DNA of 64,000 nucleotides from Dinoroseobacter sp049800835 (GTDB lineage: Bacteria; Pseudomonadota; Alphaproteobacteria; Rhodobacterales; Rhodobacteraceae), in NCBI RefSeq assembly GCF_049800835.1, contig NZ_JBNAFU010000008.1, positions 62,001-126,000 on the forward strand, in the 5' to 3' direction. The notes beneath the pieces are model-generated. The model saw only the letters and a program-made list of their open reading frames with translations, ran no database searches and was not told the DNA's origin. Position 1 is the stretch's first letter; each line of letters begins with the position of its first letter. Positions 18,778 through 26,508 of this stretch are shown here, piece after piece. Made by a program: the position numbers and the translations under genes.

Positions 18778-20198
18778 AACCCTGAATACTGGACATCGGC
18801 GCCCCACAGGCGCGGATCCTTCATGATCCGGCGAAACTCGGCATGCTCGGGGTGATCGGGGTGGCCGACATGCTGGCGGCGAAACTCTGCGCTGCTCCAG
18901 GTGTTCCATGACCGCAGCATCTGAAACTTGATCCCGTCAAACCCGTACTGCCGCATCAAGTCGGCGGCCTCGGGCATTTCGCGGAAGTTCAACGCTTGCG
19001 TGACGAAATCGATGCGAACGTCCTCGACTGCGCCGCGCTTGCGCAGCTTGCTGAGGTATTCGAGGTTTTCCAAGAGATCCTCGAAGATCCCGCCTCGCCG
19101 GACGACCTCATAGGTTTCCTTGCGGGACGCGTCTATCGACAGCAAGACCTTTCCGACGTGACCCTCGAGGCCCAATGGCTCCCAGGAACGCGCAAGCAAC
19201 AGCCCGTTGGTTTGCAAATCGATAATCGGCGCATCTTCATGCCGTGTGAGTTCTCGGATGACGCTGCGGTAATGTTTGCTTGAGAACGGGTCGCCGGACC
19301 CGGTGATCGTCACCCGGCGCGAGGACAGAAGCAGCGGCAGGAGCGCTTTTTTCGTCAGCGCATCGAGGCGCGCGGTCTCTTCCCGGTCTGCGATGATAAG
19401 CTTGGTGCGGCAGGACGGGCAGGACAGGTTGCACGACCTGTCATGCGCCAGCCCGACGCGTTTGATCTTGCGCGGGATCACCGTGGACTTTTCAAGCATG
19501 GCGGTGCGCGTCTGTGGATTGCGTATCTCCGACACTTTCGGCAGTTTTTTCTCGCTCAGCCACGGGCAGTGCATACGTGAGCAGTATCTGTAGCTGCCAT
19601 CATGGATTGATGCGCGGATGTCCTGCGCCGCTTGAGAGTTCCACACCTCCTCGGCCGTATCGTCGCCAAGCGATCCGACCGGAACGGGTAACCACGCAGG
19701 GCAACAGAACATCACCCGGTTGCGGGAGGCGCTTTCGATACGTTCGAACGGGTTGGTGCAGAAGTGTTTGGTCGCGTCAATGGGCTTGATCGGCTCCCCG
19801 CGTGCTTCAAACCATAACTCCTGCGCATACAGATCGTCCTGATCGAGTGCCATCGCGGTGCTCAGGTGGTCAAGCGCCCGCGCCCTGTCACCGCGGCTGA
19901 GCAGATCATGCCCGGCAACAAGAGGCATCAGCGCTACGCGTGTGCCATGGGTCGCGGCCCAGTCGAAGAACTCCGCACGATGCGCCGCGTTCAGGAACCG
20001 GCGATCTGCCAGTGCCCGTGCCAGCAAGTCGTCGCAAAACGGGCGGGGGTCGATGTAGTCCGGCGATGAAACAGTGACCCTTCGACCTGACTTCCACCTG
20101 CCGGAGGCAGTTTTGATGGTCTTCCATGCGGCCACCCAATGCGACGGGGCGGCGTCCACCTCAGTTGCATCGTGCGGTGGCTGGCCTTCGAGGCTCAT
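18756..20198 (-). CDS. Radical SAM protein with SPASM-like cysteine domain placed before the core
   Basis: 480 residues. The radical SAM 4Fe-4S motif is CNLSCPSC (CxxxCxxC) at about 255-262, followed by TGSGDPFSS near 300 as the SAM-binding GGE-equivalent. Before the core, at about 145-210, lies a SPASM-like pattern (FCTNPFERIE, a CC pair after a short beta segment, EVWNSQAAQDIR, and YCSRMHCPW). In most SPASM enzymes this domain follows the core. The first ~140 residues include a TPR-like helical stretch. It starts at 20198 and overlaps the upstream lipoprotein stop by 4 bp (ATGA). The substrate is unknown; peptide or glycan modification is possible. Confidence 0.78.
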   Translation of the reverse strand: MSLEGQPPHDATEVDAAPSHWVAAWKTIKTASGRWKSGRRVTVSSPDYIDPRPFCDDLLARALADRRFLNAAHRAEFFDWAATHGTRVALMPLVAGHDLLSRGDRARALDHLSTAMALDQDDLYAQELWFEARGEPIKPIDATKHFCTNPFERIESASRNRVMFCCPAWLPVPVGSLGDDTAEEVWNSQAAQDIRASIHDGSYRYCSRMHCPWLSEKKLPKVSEIRNPQTRTAMLEKSTVIPRKIKRVGLAHDRSCNLSCPSCRTKLIIADREETARLDALTKKALLPLLLSSRRVTITGSGDPFSSKHYRSVIRELTRHEDAPIIDLQTNGLLLARSWEPLGLEGHVGKVLLSIDASRKETYEVVRRGGIFEDLLENLEYLSKLRKRGAVEDVRIDFVTQALNFREMPEAADLMRQYGFDGIKFQMLRSWNTWSSAEFRRQHVGHPDHPEHAEFRRIMKDPRLWGADVQYSGFYSLTSG

Positions 20199-20653
20199 TG
20201 CTGCCCGGTGATCGTCTCTTCGAACGCTCCCGTGGAGCTACAGCGCACGCCGTCATCAAATGTCCCGGCGGAGCCTTCCCGGAACGCGATGGACCGGGTC
20301 TCGCCATCGCTGCTTGTCGCCGTGACGACGTATTGCGTGTTCAACCGGACTGCGTCTTCCACGCCCGCGACTGTCGTTCGAATGTCCAGAACGGCCGATC
20401 GATCGGCGATGTTGACGGGATCGCCGCGCAACGCACACGAGATGTAGTCGCGTGGTGCGCCGCTGTATAGAACGGTTCCGACCGAGGAATTGATCCGCGT
20501 CGCAGTCGCGCCAGCGCTGCGCGACAAGCTTGCAATTGCATCCCAATTGGAGCTCGAAATGTCATCCGGCCCTGCCGTTTGATCCGCGCAACCGGCCAAC
20601 AGGATCGCCGTTGATGCGACCGCGAGGCCAAAAAATCTAATCCGCTCAGCCAC
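20195..20653 (-). CDS. Putative lipoprotein of unknown function
   Basis: 152 residues from a GTG at 20653, preceded by a G-rich ribosome site (GGGGGGCGGA). An in-frame TTG at 20710 would add 19 residues without support. The N-terminus is a lipoprotein signal (GLAVASTAILLAGC), so the mature protein is lipidated. The mature domain has two further cysteines and a beta-rich look (VLDIRTTVAG, YVVTATSSDGETR). I do not recognise a family. It is translationally coupled to the radical SAM gene and divergent from the caspase-like pair. Confidence 0.6.
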   Translation of the reverse strand: MAERIRFFGLAVASTAILLAGCADQTAGPDDISSSNWDAIASLSRSAGATATRINSSVGTVLYSGAPRDYISCALRGDPVNIADRSAVLDIRTTVAGVEDAVRLNTQYVVTATSSDGETRSIAFREGSAGTFDDGVRCSSTGAFEETITGQQ

Positions 20654-20736
20654 TCCGCCCCCCAAACTGATTTCTCTTTGAAAAAATGTAACGTTTCGCT
20701 TACCATACAAATTGTTTCGTTAATTTGAAAGATATT

Positions 20737-21066
20737 ATGCCCCAAGTCAGCCGCTTCCTAAGCTTGATCAGCGCGACGCTGGCGTCGGCCCTTGCCATAA
20801 CGGCTGCAACTGGAAATCGCTCCGAAGCGCAGGCGAGTGCCGCAGAAGCCTATCGCGCCGCACAGGAGGCCGGTACTATCGAGGCCCTTGAAGAGTTCAT
20901 CGAAAGCTACCCGCTGTCAGATGAGGCCAGCGATGCCTTTTCCCAGATCGTTGTCCAGTCACGTGGGTCCGAACTTGATGATGGCCAGAGCCTTGGTCGC
21001 GGCATCCCGGCGGCAGGCGTTGCGCTGGGGAGCGATGGTGGCTCGGACGAATCCGACCCCTATTGA
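20737..21066 (+). CDS. Small secreted protein with half-TPR motif
   Basis: 109 residues from the ATG at 20737 (GAAAGAT upstream; a TTG at 20725 is also in frame). Residues 1-34 are a signal peptide. The mature part contains AYRAAQEAGTIEALEEFIESYPLS..., the half-TPR pattern often seen in caspase-family and envelope proteins, then a low-complexity Gly/Ser/Asp tail. Its stop at 21064-21066 overlaps the ribosome site of the following caspase-like gene, so the two are one operon and the product may partner the caspase. Confidence 0.6.
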   Translation: MPQVSRFLSLISATLASALAITAATGNRSEAQASAAEAYRAAQEAGTIEALEEFIESYPLSDEASDAFSQIVVQSRGSELDDGQSLGRGIPAAGVALGSDGGSDESDPY

Positions 21067-21079
21067 GGAGCATTCGCGC

Positions 21080-23140
21080 ATGCCGATTTTGCGGATGTTG
21101 CTGTTGTACTCCATTCTGGTTCTTGTTTCCGCGATAACGCCGCATTCCGCGTCGGCCTCGGGGGATGAAGCGCCAAGATATGCTATTCTGATCGGGAATG
21201 GCGATTACCCTGAACCTCTGGATTTGCCCAATCCCATCAATGACGTGCGCGCTATGGCGGATGTGTTGCTTGAGCTTGGGTTTCAGGTCAACGCCATGGA
21301 GAATGGCACCCTGAGCGAGATCCGACAGCACGTCGATCGGTCGCTGCAGGACATACCCGACGGGGCGTTGGTCGTATTTTTCTACGCCGGGCACGCGGTG
21401 CAGAAAAACGGCGTGAACTGGCTTCTTCCGACAGACTTCAGCATCCCGACGGATGGTCAGATTGACTCCGTTGCCGTCGGCATCGATGAAATCATCGGAG
21501 CGCTCGATGAAAAGAAGGACATCAAGAAGGTCATCATCCTCGACGCATGCCGCAATTACCCATTGGGCGAAGCGGATGAGGCCCTTGGGAATGGATTGTC
21601 AGGCATCTTCAGTAGCGGCGAAACACTGATCGCCTACGCGACCTTGGCAGGCGAGCTTGCCAGTGATGGGAATGGACCAAACAGCCCTTACACGGGCGCG
21701 CTCGTTTCCGCACTCGATATCAAGGGATTGGCGCTTTACGATGTGTTCCGAACCGTGCGCTACAAGGTCCGATCGGCCACCAATGGTCTGCAATTGCCAT
21801 GGGTATCCGGGGCATTGGAATCCAACATCGTACTCAATGCCGATGTTGCCCTCGAAGAAACGCCAGAGGTCACCATACTGGCGAGCCTTGCGCCGATTGA
21901 AGCCGTGCATTGGCGGTCTATTTATCGAAGCCGCAACCCACTCGACTTCCGCGAATTCGTCGTCACGCACGAAAATTCGCCGGCCCGGTCATTGGCCCAG
22001 GAGCGAGAGGAAGCGCTGCGGCGACTTCAGACCACGCAGGCTGAGCCGATCTTCCTGCCCGAAGAGACGCCGCCCGGGGCGCCGTTCGTTGTTACCGCCT
22101 GCGATAAATGGGTGTCCGACCCGCTTGACCCCAAGCGTATCGCGCCGGGCGTTCCGTGGGGGCTGGTCAACACTCGCAATGCAATTCGCGACTGCTCCAT
22201 CGCGCTGGCCCGCGATCCGGAAAACCCCCGGCTGATGTTCCTGCTGGCGCGCGCGCTTGATATCGCCGAACAGTTCGATGATGCGCGCCTGTTCTACACA
22301 CAGGCAGCCGAGTTGGGGTATGGTCCCGCCAGCCGGAACCTCGGGTTTACCTACCGGAACGCGCGCGGCGTGGCGCCCAATGACGCTCTGGCGGCCCAGT
22401 ACTATTTTGCGGCAAGTGTTGACGGTGTCGTGGATGCGCGCAAGGCGCTGGCGAAGCTCTACGAACAGGGGTGGGGGGTCGAGCAATCCTATCCGGAGAT
22501 GATGCGCTGGCTGGAATTGTCGGCTGAAGAGAACTACCCGAATTCGCTTGATCATCTGGGCAACCTGTACCGCACCGGGCTTCATGTCGAACAGGATTAT
22601 TCCGTCGCGCTGGACTACTACGAACGTGCTGCGGCCGTCGATTACGGCAATGGTCTGGCCAACGTGGCGCGAATGTATCGCGATGGGCTGGGCGTTGCGA
22701 AGGATCGCGAACGCGCGGCGGGCCTTTACCAACGGGCGATAGATGTCGGAAACGCGTTTGCACCATACCACCTCGCACGGATGCTCCTGCGCCCGGAAGG
22801 CAACGAGGTTGCGGACCCGGAGCGGGCGCGTGCGTTGCTGGAACTGGCGGCCGAACGCGGGCACGGCTGGTCGCTATGGCAACTGGCGCGCAGTTATCTC
22901 AGCAACGATTTTGGCGAACCTGACATCGAGAACGGCGTGTTCTACCTCTGGGTTGCTGCAGAGGCGGGCCGCGCCATGCGCCGCCCCGGAGGCGTGAAGC
23001 TGATGGAGGAGGCAACCGAACTTCTCAAGACGATGGAGCCGAGACTATCTCAGGACGTGCGTGACAGCGTCGAGCTGCGCGCACAGCAATGGCTCAAGCA
23101 GAACAGCCTTCTGGATTTCAGCCTGATCGCGCCGTATTGA
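21080..23140 (+). CDS. Secreted caspase-like (peptidase C14) protein with Sel1 repeats
   Basis: 686 residues. Residues 1-27 are a signal peptide. A caspase p20 fold spans about 33-250, opening with RYAILIGNGDYP, with the catalytic histidine in FFYAGHAVQ (H105) and catalytic cysteine in LDACRNYP (C157). The dyad is intact. From about 430 to 640 lie five or six Sel1-type repeats (A..LG....G..V..D...A..Y), a protein-binding scaffold. Bacterial caspase homologues (orthocaspases) usually cleave after basic residues; targets here are unknown. Start 21080 has GAGGAG upstream; the longer frame from 20837 is spurious. Export plus Sel1 suggests an envelope protease or adaptor. Confidence 0.82.
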   Translation: MPILRMLLLYSILVLVSAITPHSASASGDEAPRYAILIGNGDYPEPLDLPNPINDVRAMADVLLELGFQVNAMENGTLSEIRQHVDRSLQDIPDGALVVFFYAGHAVQKNGVNWLLPTDFSIPTDGQIDSVAVGIDEIIGALDEKKDIKKVIILDACRNYPLGEADEALGNGLSGIFSSGETLIAYATLAGELASDGNGPNSPYTGALVSALDIKGLALYDVFRTVRYKVRSATNGLQLPWVSGALESNIVLNADVALEETPEVTILASLAPIEAVHWRSIYRSRNPLDFREFVVTHENSPARSLAQEREEALRRLQTTQAEPIFLPEETPPGAPFVVTACDKWVSDPLDPKRIAPGVPWGLVNTRNAIRDCSIALARDPENPRLMFLLARALDIAEQFDDARLFYTQAAELGYGPASRNLGFTYRNARGVAPNDALAAQYYFAASVDGVVDARKALAKLYEQGWGVEQSYPEMMRWLELSAEENYPNSLDHLGNLYRTGLHVEQDYSVALDYYERAAAVDYGNGLANVARMYRDGLGVAKDRERAAGLYQRAIDVGNAFAPYHLARMLLRPEGNEVADPERARALLELAAERGHGWSLWQLARSYLSNDFGEPDIENGVFYLWVAAEAGRAMRRPGGVKLMEEATELLKTMEPRLSQDVRDSVELRAQQWLKQNSLLDFSLIAPY

Positions 23141-23166
23141 TCCGGGCCGGCCCGCGCTCGCTTTCG

Positions 23167-24189
23167 TCATCTGCGGCCCGGGAACCTGTCGCGCAACGTC
23201 TGGATCCATTGCGAGGCAGTGCGGTGTTGCAGCCGATCCAGAGTTTCGAGGGCTTCGTTGCGTTGTCGGGTTATATCCTGGCGGGTTCTGAATTCCTTGT
23301 TCAGTCGATCCGAAAGCGCATCAATCCTGTCGTTGAGGTCGTCAATCCGCGCCTGATACTCCGACTGCGGGCGACGACCGGGCCAGAACCTGCCCTTGGC
23401 ATCGGTTCGACCGGTCAGCTGGGATGAGACGCGGGGGGACAGGCCATCCTCCGGGTATCCGAGCACCGCGAGACTGTCGGGGAAAAGGTCTTCGAACCGG
23501 CGCGTGGTCGAATAGTCAAAAACCCCAGTGAACTCGGCCACTGCCCCGGCACGTGCGTGCTTGCTACGGGTCAGGGCGCTGGGGTCGGCAAAGAAGGAGC
23601 ATTCGACCGCGATCGCAAGCAGATCCACGATCCGTCCGGGGTCGAACCCGAGAAAGGCGAACGCATCTCCGAATGCGCGCAGACCGGTGTCTTCGAGCAG
23701 GTGCTCCAGCTTGACGAAATGCGCGATGTCATCCGGCAGCTCCTTGCGCATACGGGTCATGTTCCGAATGGCGCGCCCTGCCGAATTGTCCATTTCAAAC
23801 AGTAGTTTGTCGGATAATGTGCCGAACGAGTTGAGCTTCTCCTGGTAGGTCAGCCCTGCAAATTCCTTGTGGGGGACATGACACCAACGCTCTTTCGTAA
23901 CAGCGTGATAATGCGCGGCACTGATCACAAGATCCCGCGGGTCACGGATGCACACCACCCAACGGTCCTGCGGGGACAATGGGCTTGCATGTTCGGCAAG
24001 TAACGAGGTTGTGGTATGTGCGTGCAACGACAGAATAACTTCTGCGGTTGGAGCCTCCGGCCCCTTGGTCAGGTTCCAGCAGTCGAAGACACCCTCTGCC
24101 ACCGCCTTCTCGCAGATCAATTGCCACAGTACGCTGCCTGTTTTGTGAAAGGTCCCGATGACTTTTCGTGGCTCGGGTGGCTCGGCCAT
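23167..24189 (-). CDS. Sulfotransferase-domain protein
   Basis: 340 residues. The PAPS-binding 5'-phosphosulfate loop appears as GTFHKTGSVLW at residues 12-22 (canonical PKTGTTW). The 3'-phosphate motif is IRDPRDLVISAAHYH near 80-95. The last ~70 residues are a charged coiled coil (RIDDLNDRIDALSDRLNKE...), which may oligomerise the enzyme. It probably transfers sulfate to a carbohydrate or small molecule; the acceptor cannot be named. It stands near two glycosyltransferase genes, compatible with surface glycan sulfation. It is convergent with the caspase gene. Confidence 0.75.
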   Translation of the reverse strand: MAEPPEPRKVIGTFHKTGSVLWQLICEKAVAEGVFDCWNLTKGPEAPTAEVILSLHAHTTTSLLAEHASPLSPQDRWVVCIRDPRDLVISAAHYHAVTKERWCHVPHKEFAGLTYQEKLNSFGTLSDKLLFEMDNSAGRAIRNMTRMRKELPDDIAHFVKLEHLLEDTGLRAFGDAFAFLGFDPGRIVDLLAIAVECSFFADPSALTRSKHARAGAVAEFTGVFDYSTTRRFEDLFPDSLAVLGYPEDGLSPRVSSQLTGRTDAKGRFWPGRRPQSEYQARIDDLNDRIDALSDRLNKEFRTRQDITRQRNEALETLDRLQHRTASQWIQTLRDRFPGRR

Positions 24190-24358
24190 GAAATTGATGT
24201 TTCCTTGCGAGATGCGTCAGCGCGGGTCGGGGGCGACCGCCGCCCAAGGGCACTCTACAAGGTTCACCGGCGCGACGCCACGCGCCTGTGACGCGCAAAG
24301 TGACCGGACAGATAGCCAAGGCGGCGAAGAAAGCCCCGTGTCAGTGTTCTGGACCTCG

Positions 24359-25474
24359 TCAAAGAAAGCGTTTGGCCGCACGCAACAACTGATCTTCTTC
24401 ATCCGCAGGCTGCACCTTACATTCAATTCCGGTTCCTTCGCGCCCCGGCAGAAAGGACAGCCCTTTCATGACGGCGTGCCGGATATCGGCGGCGTTCTCA
24501 CCGATCCCGCCGCTGAACACCACACAATCCAGCCCGCCCATGACACCGGCCATCCGGCTGATCTCTTCAACAGCGCGGGCAATGAAGAACGCGATTGCAT
24601 CCCGCGCATCGTCTGAGTCAGACGCCGCCAGATCGCGCATGTCGTTCGAGAGTCCGGACAGGCCGAGCAAGCCCGCTTCGCGATAGAGAAGTCGTTCCAG
24701 GCTGTCTGCATCATGCCCGTTCCTGAGCAGGTGCAGCAAGACACCGGGGTCGATATGCCCGCACCGGGTGCCCATTGTCAGCCCGTCCAGCGCAGAGAAC
24801 CCCATGCTGGTCGCTAAGGCCCGTCCGTTTTTGACCGCCGTAACAGAGCATCCATTGCCGAGATGTGCGATGGCGATTGCGCGCTCCTCAAGCGGAAATC
24901 CGTCAGCGATCAGGGCCGACGTGATCGACTCGCAGGCGATCCCGTGGAACCCGTAGCGACGCACGCCCTCGGTGTAGTAGCGTTTTGGCAAGGCGATGGC
25001 CTGATGAATCCATGGCTTGCCTGCGTGGAACGCAGTGTCGAAACATGCAACCTGAATGGCCTCCGGATACCGCGCGCGCGCAGCGTCGATTGCAGCGAGG
25101 CCATGTGGCTGGTGCAGGGGGGCAAGCGGGACCAGACGTGTCAGATCGCCCACCACGTCCGGTGTGATGCGCACCGGATCGGTGAAGATGGCGCCCCCAT
25201 GCACAATCCGATGACCTATGCCGCGCACAGTCAGGCCGGGGCAATGTTCTGCCAGCGCATCGAAGAGGACCGTCAATGCCTGCTGGTGCGTCGCGTCAGG
25301 CAGTGCCTGGCGAGAGGAGGGTCCTTGAGCAGGCTTGAGGCTCAGCACACCCTGCTCGGACCCGAGGCGTTCCGCGCTGCCGCCCAATACAGGCTGATCG
25401 AGGGCATCCGCCCGCGCAATCACGAACTTGAACGAAGAGCTTCCGGCATTCAGGGCAAGCAGCGCGTCGGTCAC
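24359..25474 (-). CDS. ackA: Acetate kinase
   Basis: 371 residues, slightly short for the family (~400). All signature segments are present: LNAGSSSFK at the N-terminus, IVHGG, FDTAFH, RRYGFHG, HLGNGCS, MGTRCGHIDPG and FSGGIGEN. It interconverts acetyl phosphate + ADP and acetate + ATP. The start is a GTG at 25474, overlapping the stop of the yeiH-like gene by 4 bp; a longer frame to 25774 is an artefact. As third gene of xsc-yeiH-ackA it would capture energy from the acetyl phosphate made by Xsc. No phosphotransacetylase gene (pta), the usual partner in Xsc operons, is present. Confidence 0.88.
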   Translation of the reverse strand: MTDALLALNAGSSSFKFVIARADALDQPVLGGSAERLGSEQGVLSLKPAQGPSSRQALPDATHQQALTVLFDALAEHCPGLTVRGIGHRIVHGGAIFTDPVRITPDVVGDLTRLVPLAPLHQPHGLAAIDAARARYPEAIQVACFDTAFHAGKPWIHQAIALPKRYYTEGVRRYGFHGIACESITSALIADGFPLEERAIAIAHLGNGCSVTAVKNGRALATSMGFSALDGLTMGTRCGHIDPGVLLHLLRNGHDADSLERLLYREAGLLGLSGLSNDMRDLAASDSDDARDAIAFFIARAVEEISRMAGVMGGLDCVVFSGGIGENAADIRHAVMKGLSFLPGREGTGIECKVQPADEEDQLLRAAKRFL

Positions 25475-26502
25475 GGCGAAAGATCCAGAAAATAGATGCC
25501 AAGCAAAACCAGACCTGCCAGGAACAGCGTCTCGGCCACGATGAGCGCAATGGCCCCACCGCCAACCTGCAGGACGTTGCGCAGATCGGTCTTCATACCC
25601 ACCGCTGCGATGGCCGCCAGCAAGGCCCAGGACGACATCTGCGCCAAGACACCTGCGACAGCCGCCGGGATCAGGTTCAGAGAATTGAGAATGGCAAGGC
25701 ACAGAAATCCGACTACGAAGGTCGGCACAATCGGCGGGCGTTTGCCGTCGACCGGCTCTGCCGAACCATGCCACCAGAGTGCAATCAGCACCACGACCGG
25801 CGCGAGAAAAGACACCCGGATCAGCTTGACCAGCGTTGAGGTTTCGCCCGCAGTTTCCGAAATGGAAAAGCCCGCTCCGACAACCTGTGCCACATCGTGC
25901 ACGGTCGCACCGATGAACGCGCCGGCTGTGACGTCATCGAACCCCAGTGCGGTGGTGAGGATAGGATAGACGATCATTGCTGCGGTCGACAGGACAGTGA
26001 CGCCCAGCACTGTGAACAGCAGGTTGCGCTCCGACCGCTCATCCTTGGGCAGCACCGCCGCGATTGCCATCGCGGCTGAAGCTCCGCAAATGGCCACTGC
26101 CCCTGCCGTCAGAATCGCGAAGCGCGGTCCCTGTCCGATCACGCGCGCCAAAAGCACCCCGAACAGGATCGTTGCCACGACCCCGGTCACCAGCAACGCG
26201 ATCATTCCCCATCCGAGGGACATCAGCATCTCGGCGCTCACCCGCGCGCCAAGGATCGCGACGCCGACCCTGAGCACGGTTTGCGCCGTGAACCCGATGC
26301 CCGCTGCTGTCGGGCCCGGCTCGCTCAGGAAATTCAACGCAATCCCGAACAGCAGCGCCATGAGCATTGCGGGGGCACCGTAGTGTTCGGCGACGAACTG
26401 CGCTGCCAGCGCCACGATCAGGGCCACCAGAACGCCGGGAAACAAGGCTTTGGCGCGCTCGGCCAGTCTTTGGCCGGGCGCTCGAGGAAGATCGGATGTC
26501 AT
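25471..26502 (-). CDS. YeiH/UPF0324-family putative sulfate (sulfite) exporter
   Basis: 343 residues with about ten hydrophobic helices. Family markers include GLxGAxV-type glycine-rich segments (GVAILGARVSAEML), AGAVAICGASAAMAIA and GAFIGATVHDVAQVVGAG. YeiH-type proteins are predicted anion exporters and recur beside genes of sulfonate degradation. Here the gene begins 6 bp after xsc and is coupled to ackA, so its likely job is to export sulfite or sulfate released by Xsc. The substrate is inference. Confidence 0.82.
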   Translation of the reverse strand: MTSDLPRAPGQRLAERAKALFPGVLVALIVALAAQFVAEHYGAPAMLMALLFGIALNFLSEPGPTAAGIGFTAQTVLRVGVAILGARVSAEMLMSLGWGMIALLVTGVVATILFGVLLARVIGQGPRFAILTAGAVAICGASAAMAIAAVLPKDERSERNLLFTVLGVTVLSTAAMIVYPILTTALGFDDVTAGAFIGATVHDVAQVVGAGFSISETAGETSTLVKLIRVSFLAPVVVLIALWWHGSAEPVDGKRPPIVPTFVVGFLCLAILNSLNLIPAAVAGVLAQMSSWALLAAIAAVGMKTDLRNVLQVGGGAIALIVAETLFLAGLVLLGIYFLDLSP

Positions 26503-26508
26503 TTCGGC

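Noticed and set aside
20837..21079. 81-codon upstream extension of the caspase-like gene
   Set aside because: It overlaps the small secreted protein gene in another frame, and the signal peptide and ribosome site place the start at 21080.
25475..25774. Upstream extension of the acetate kinase frame
   Set aside because: Overlaps the yeiH-like gene; the conserved N-terminus begins at the GTG at 25474.
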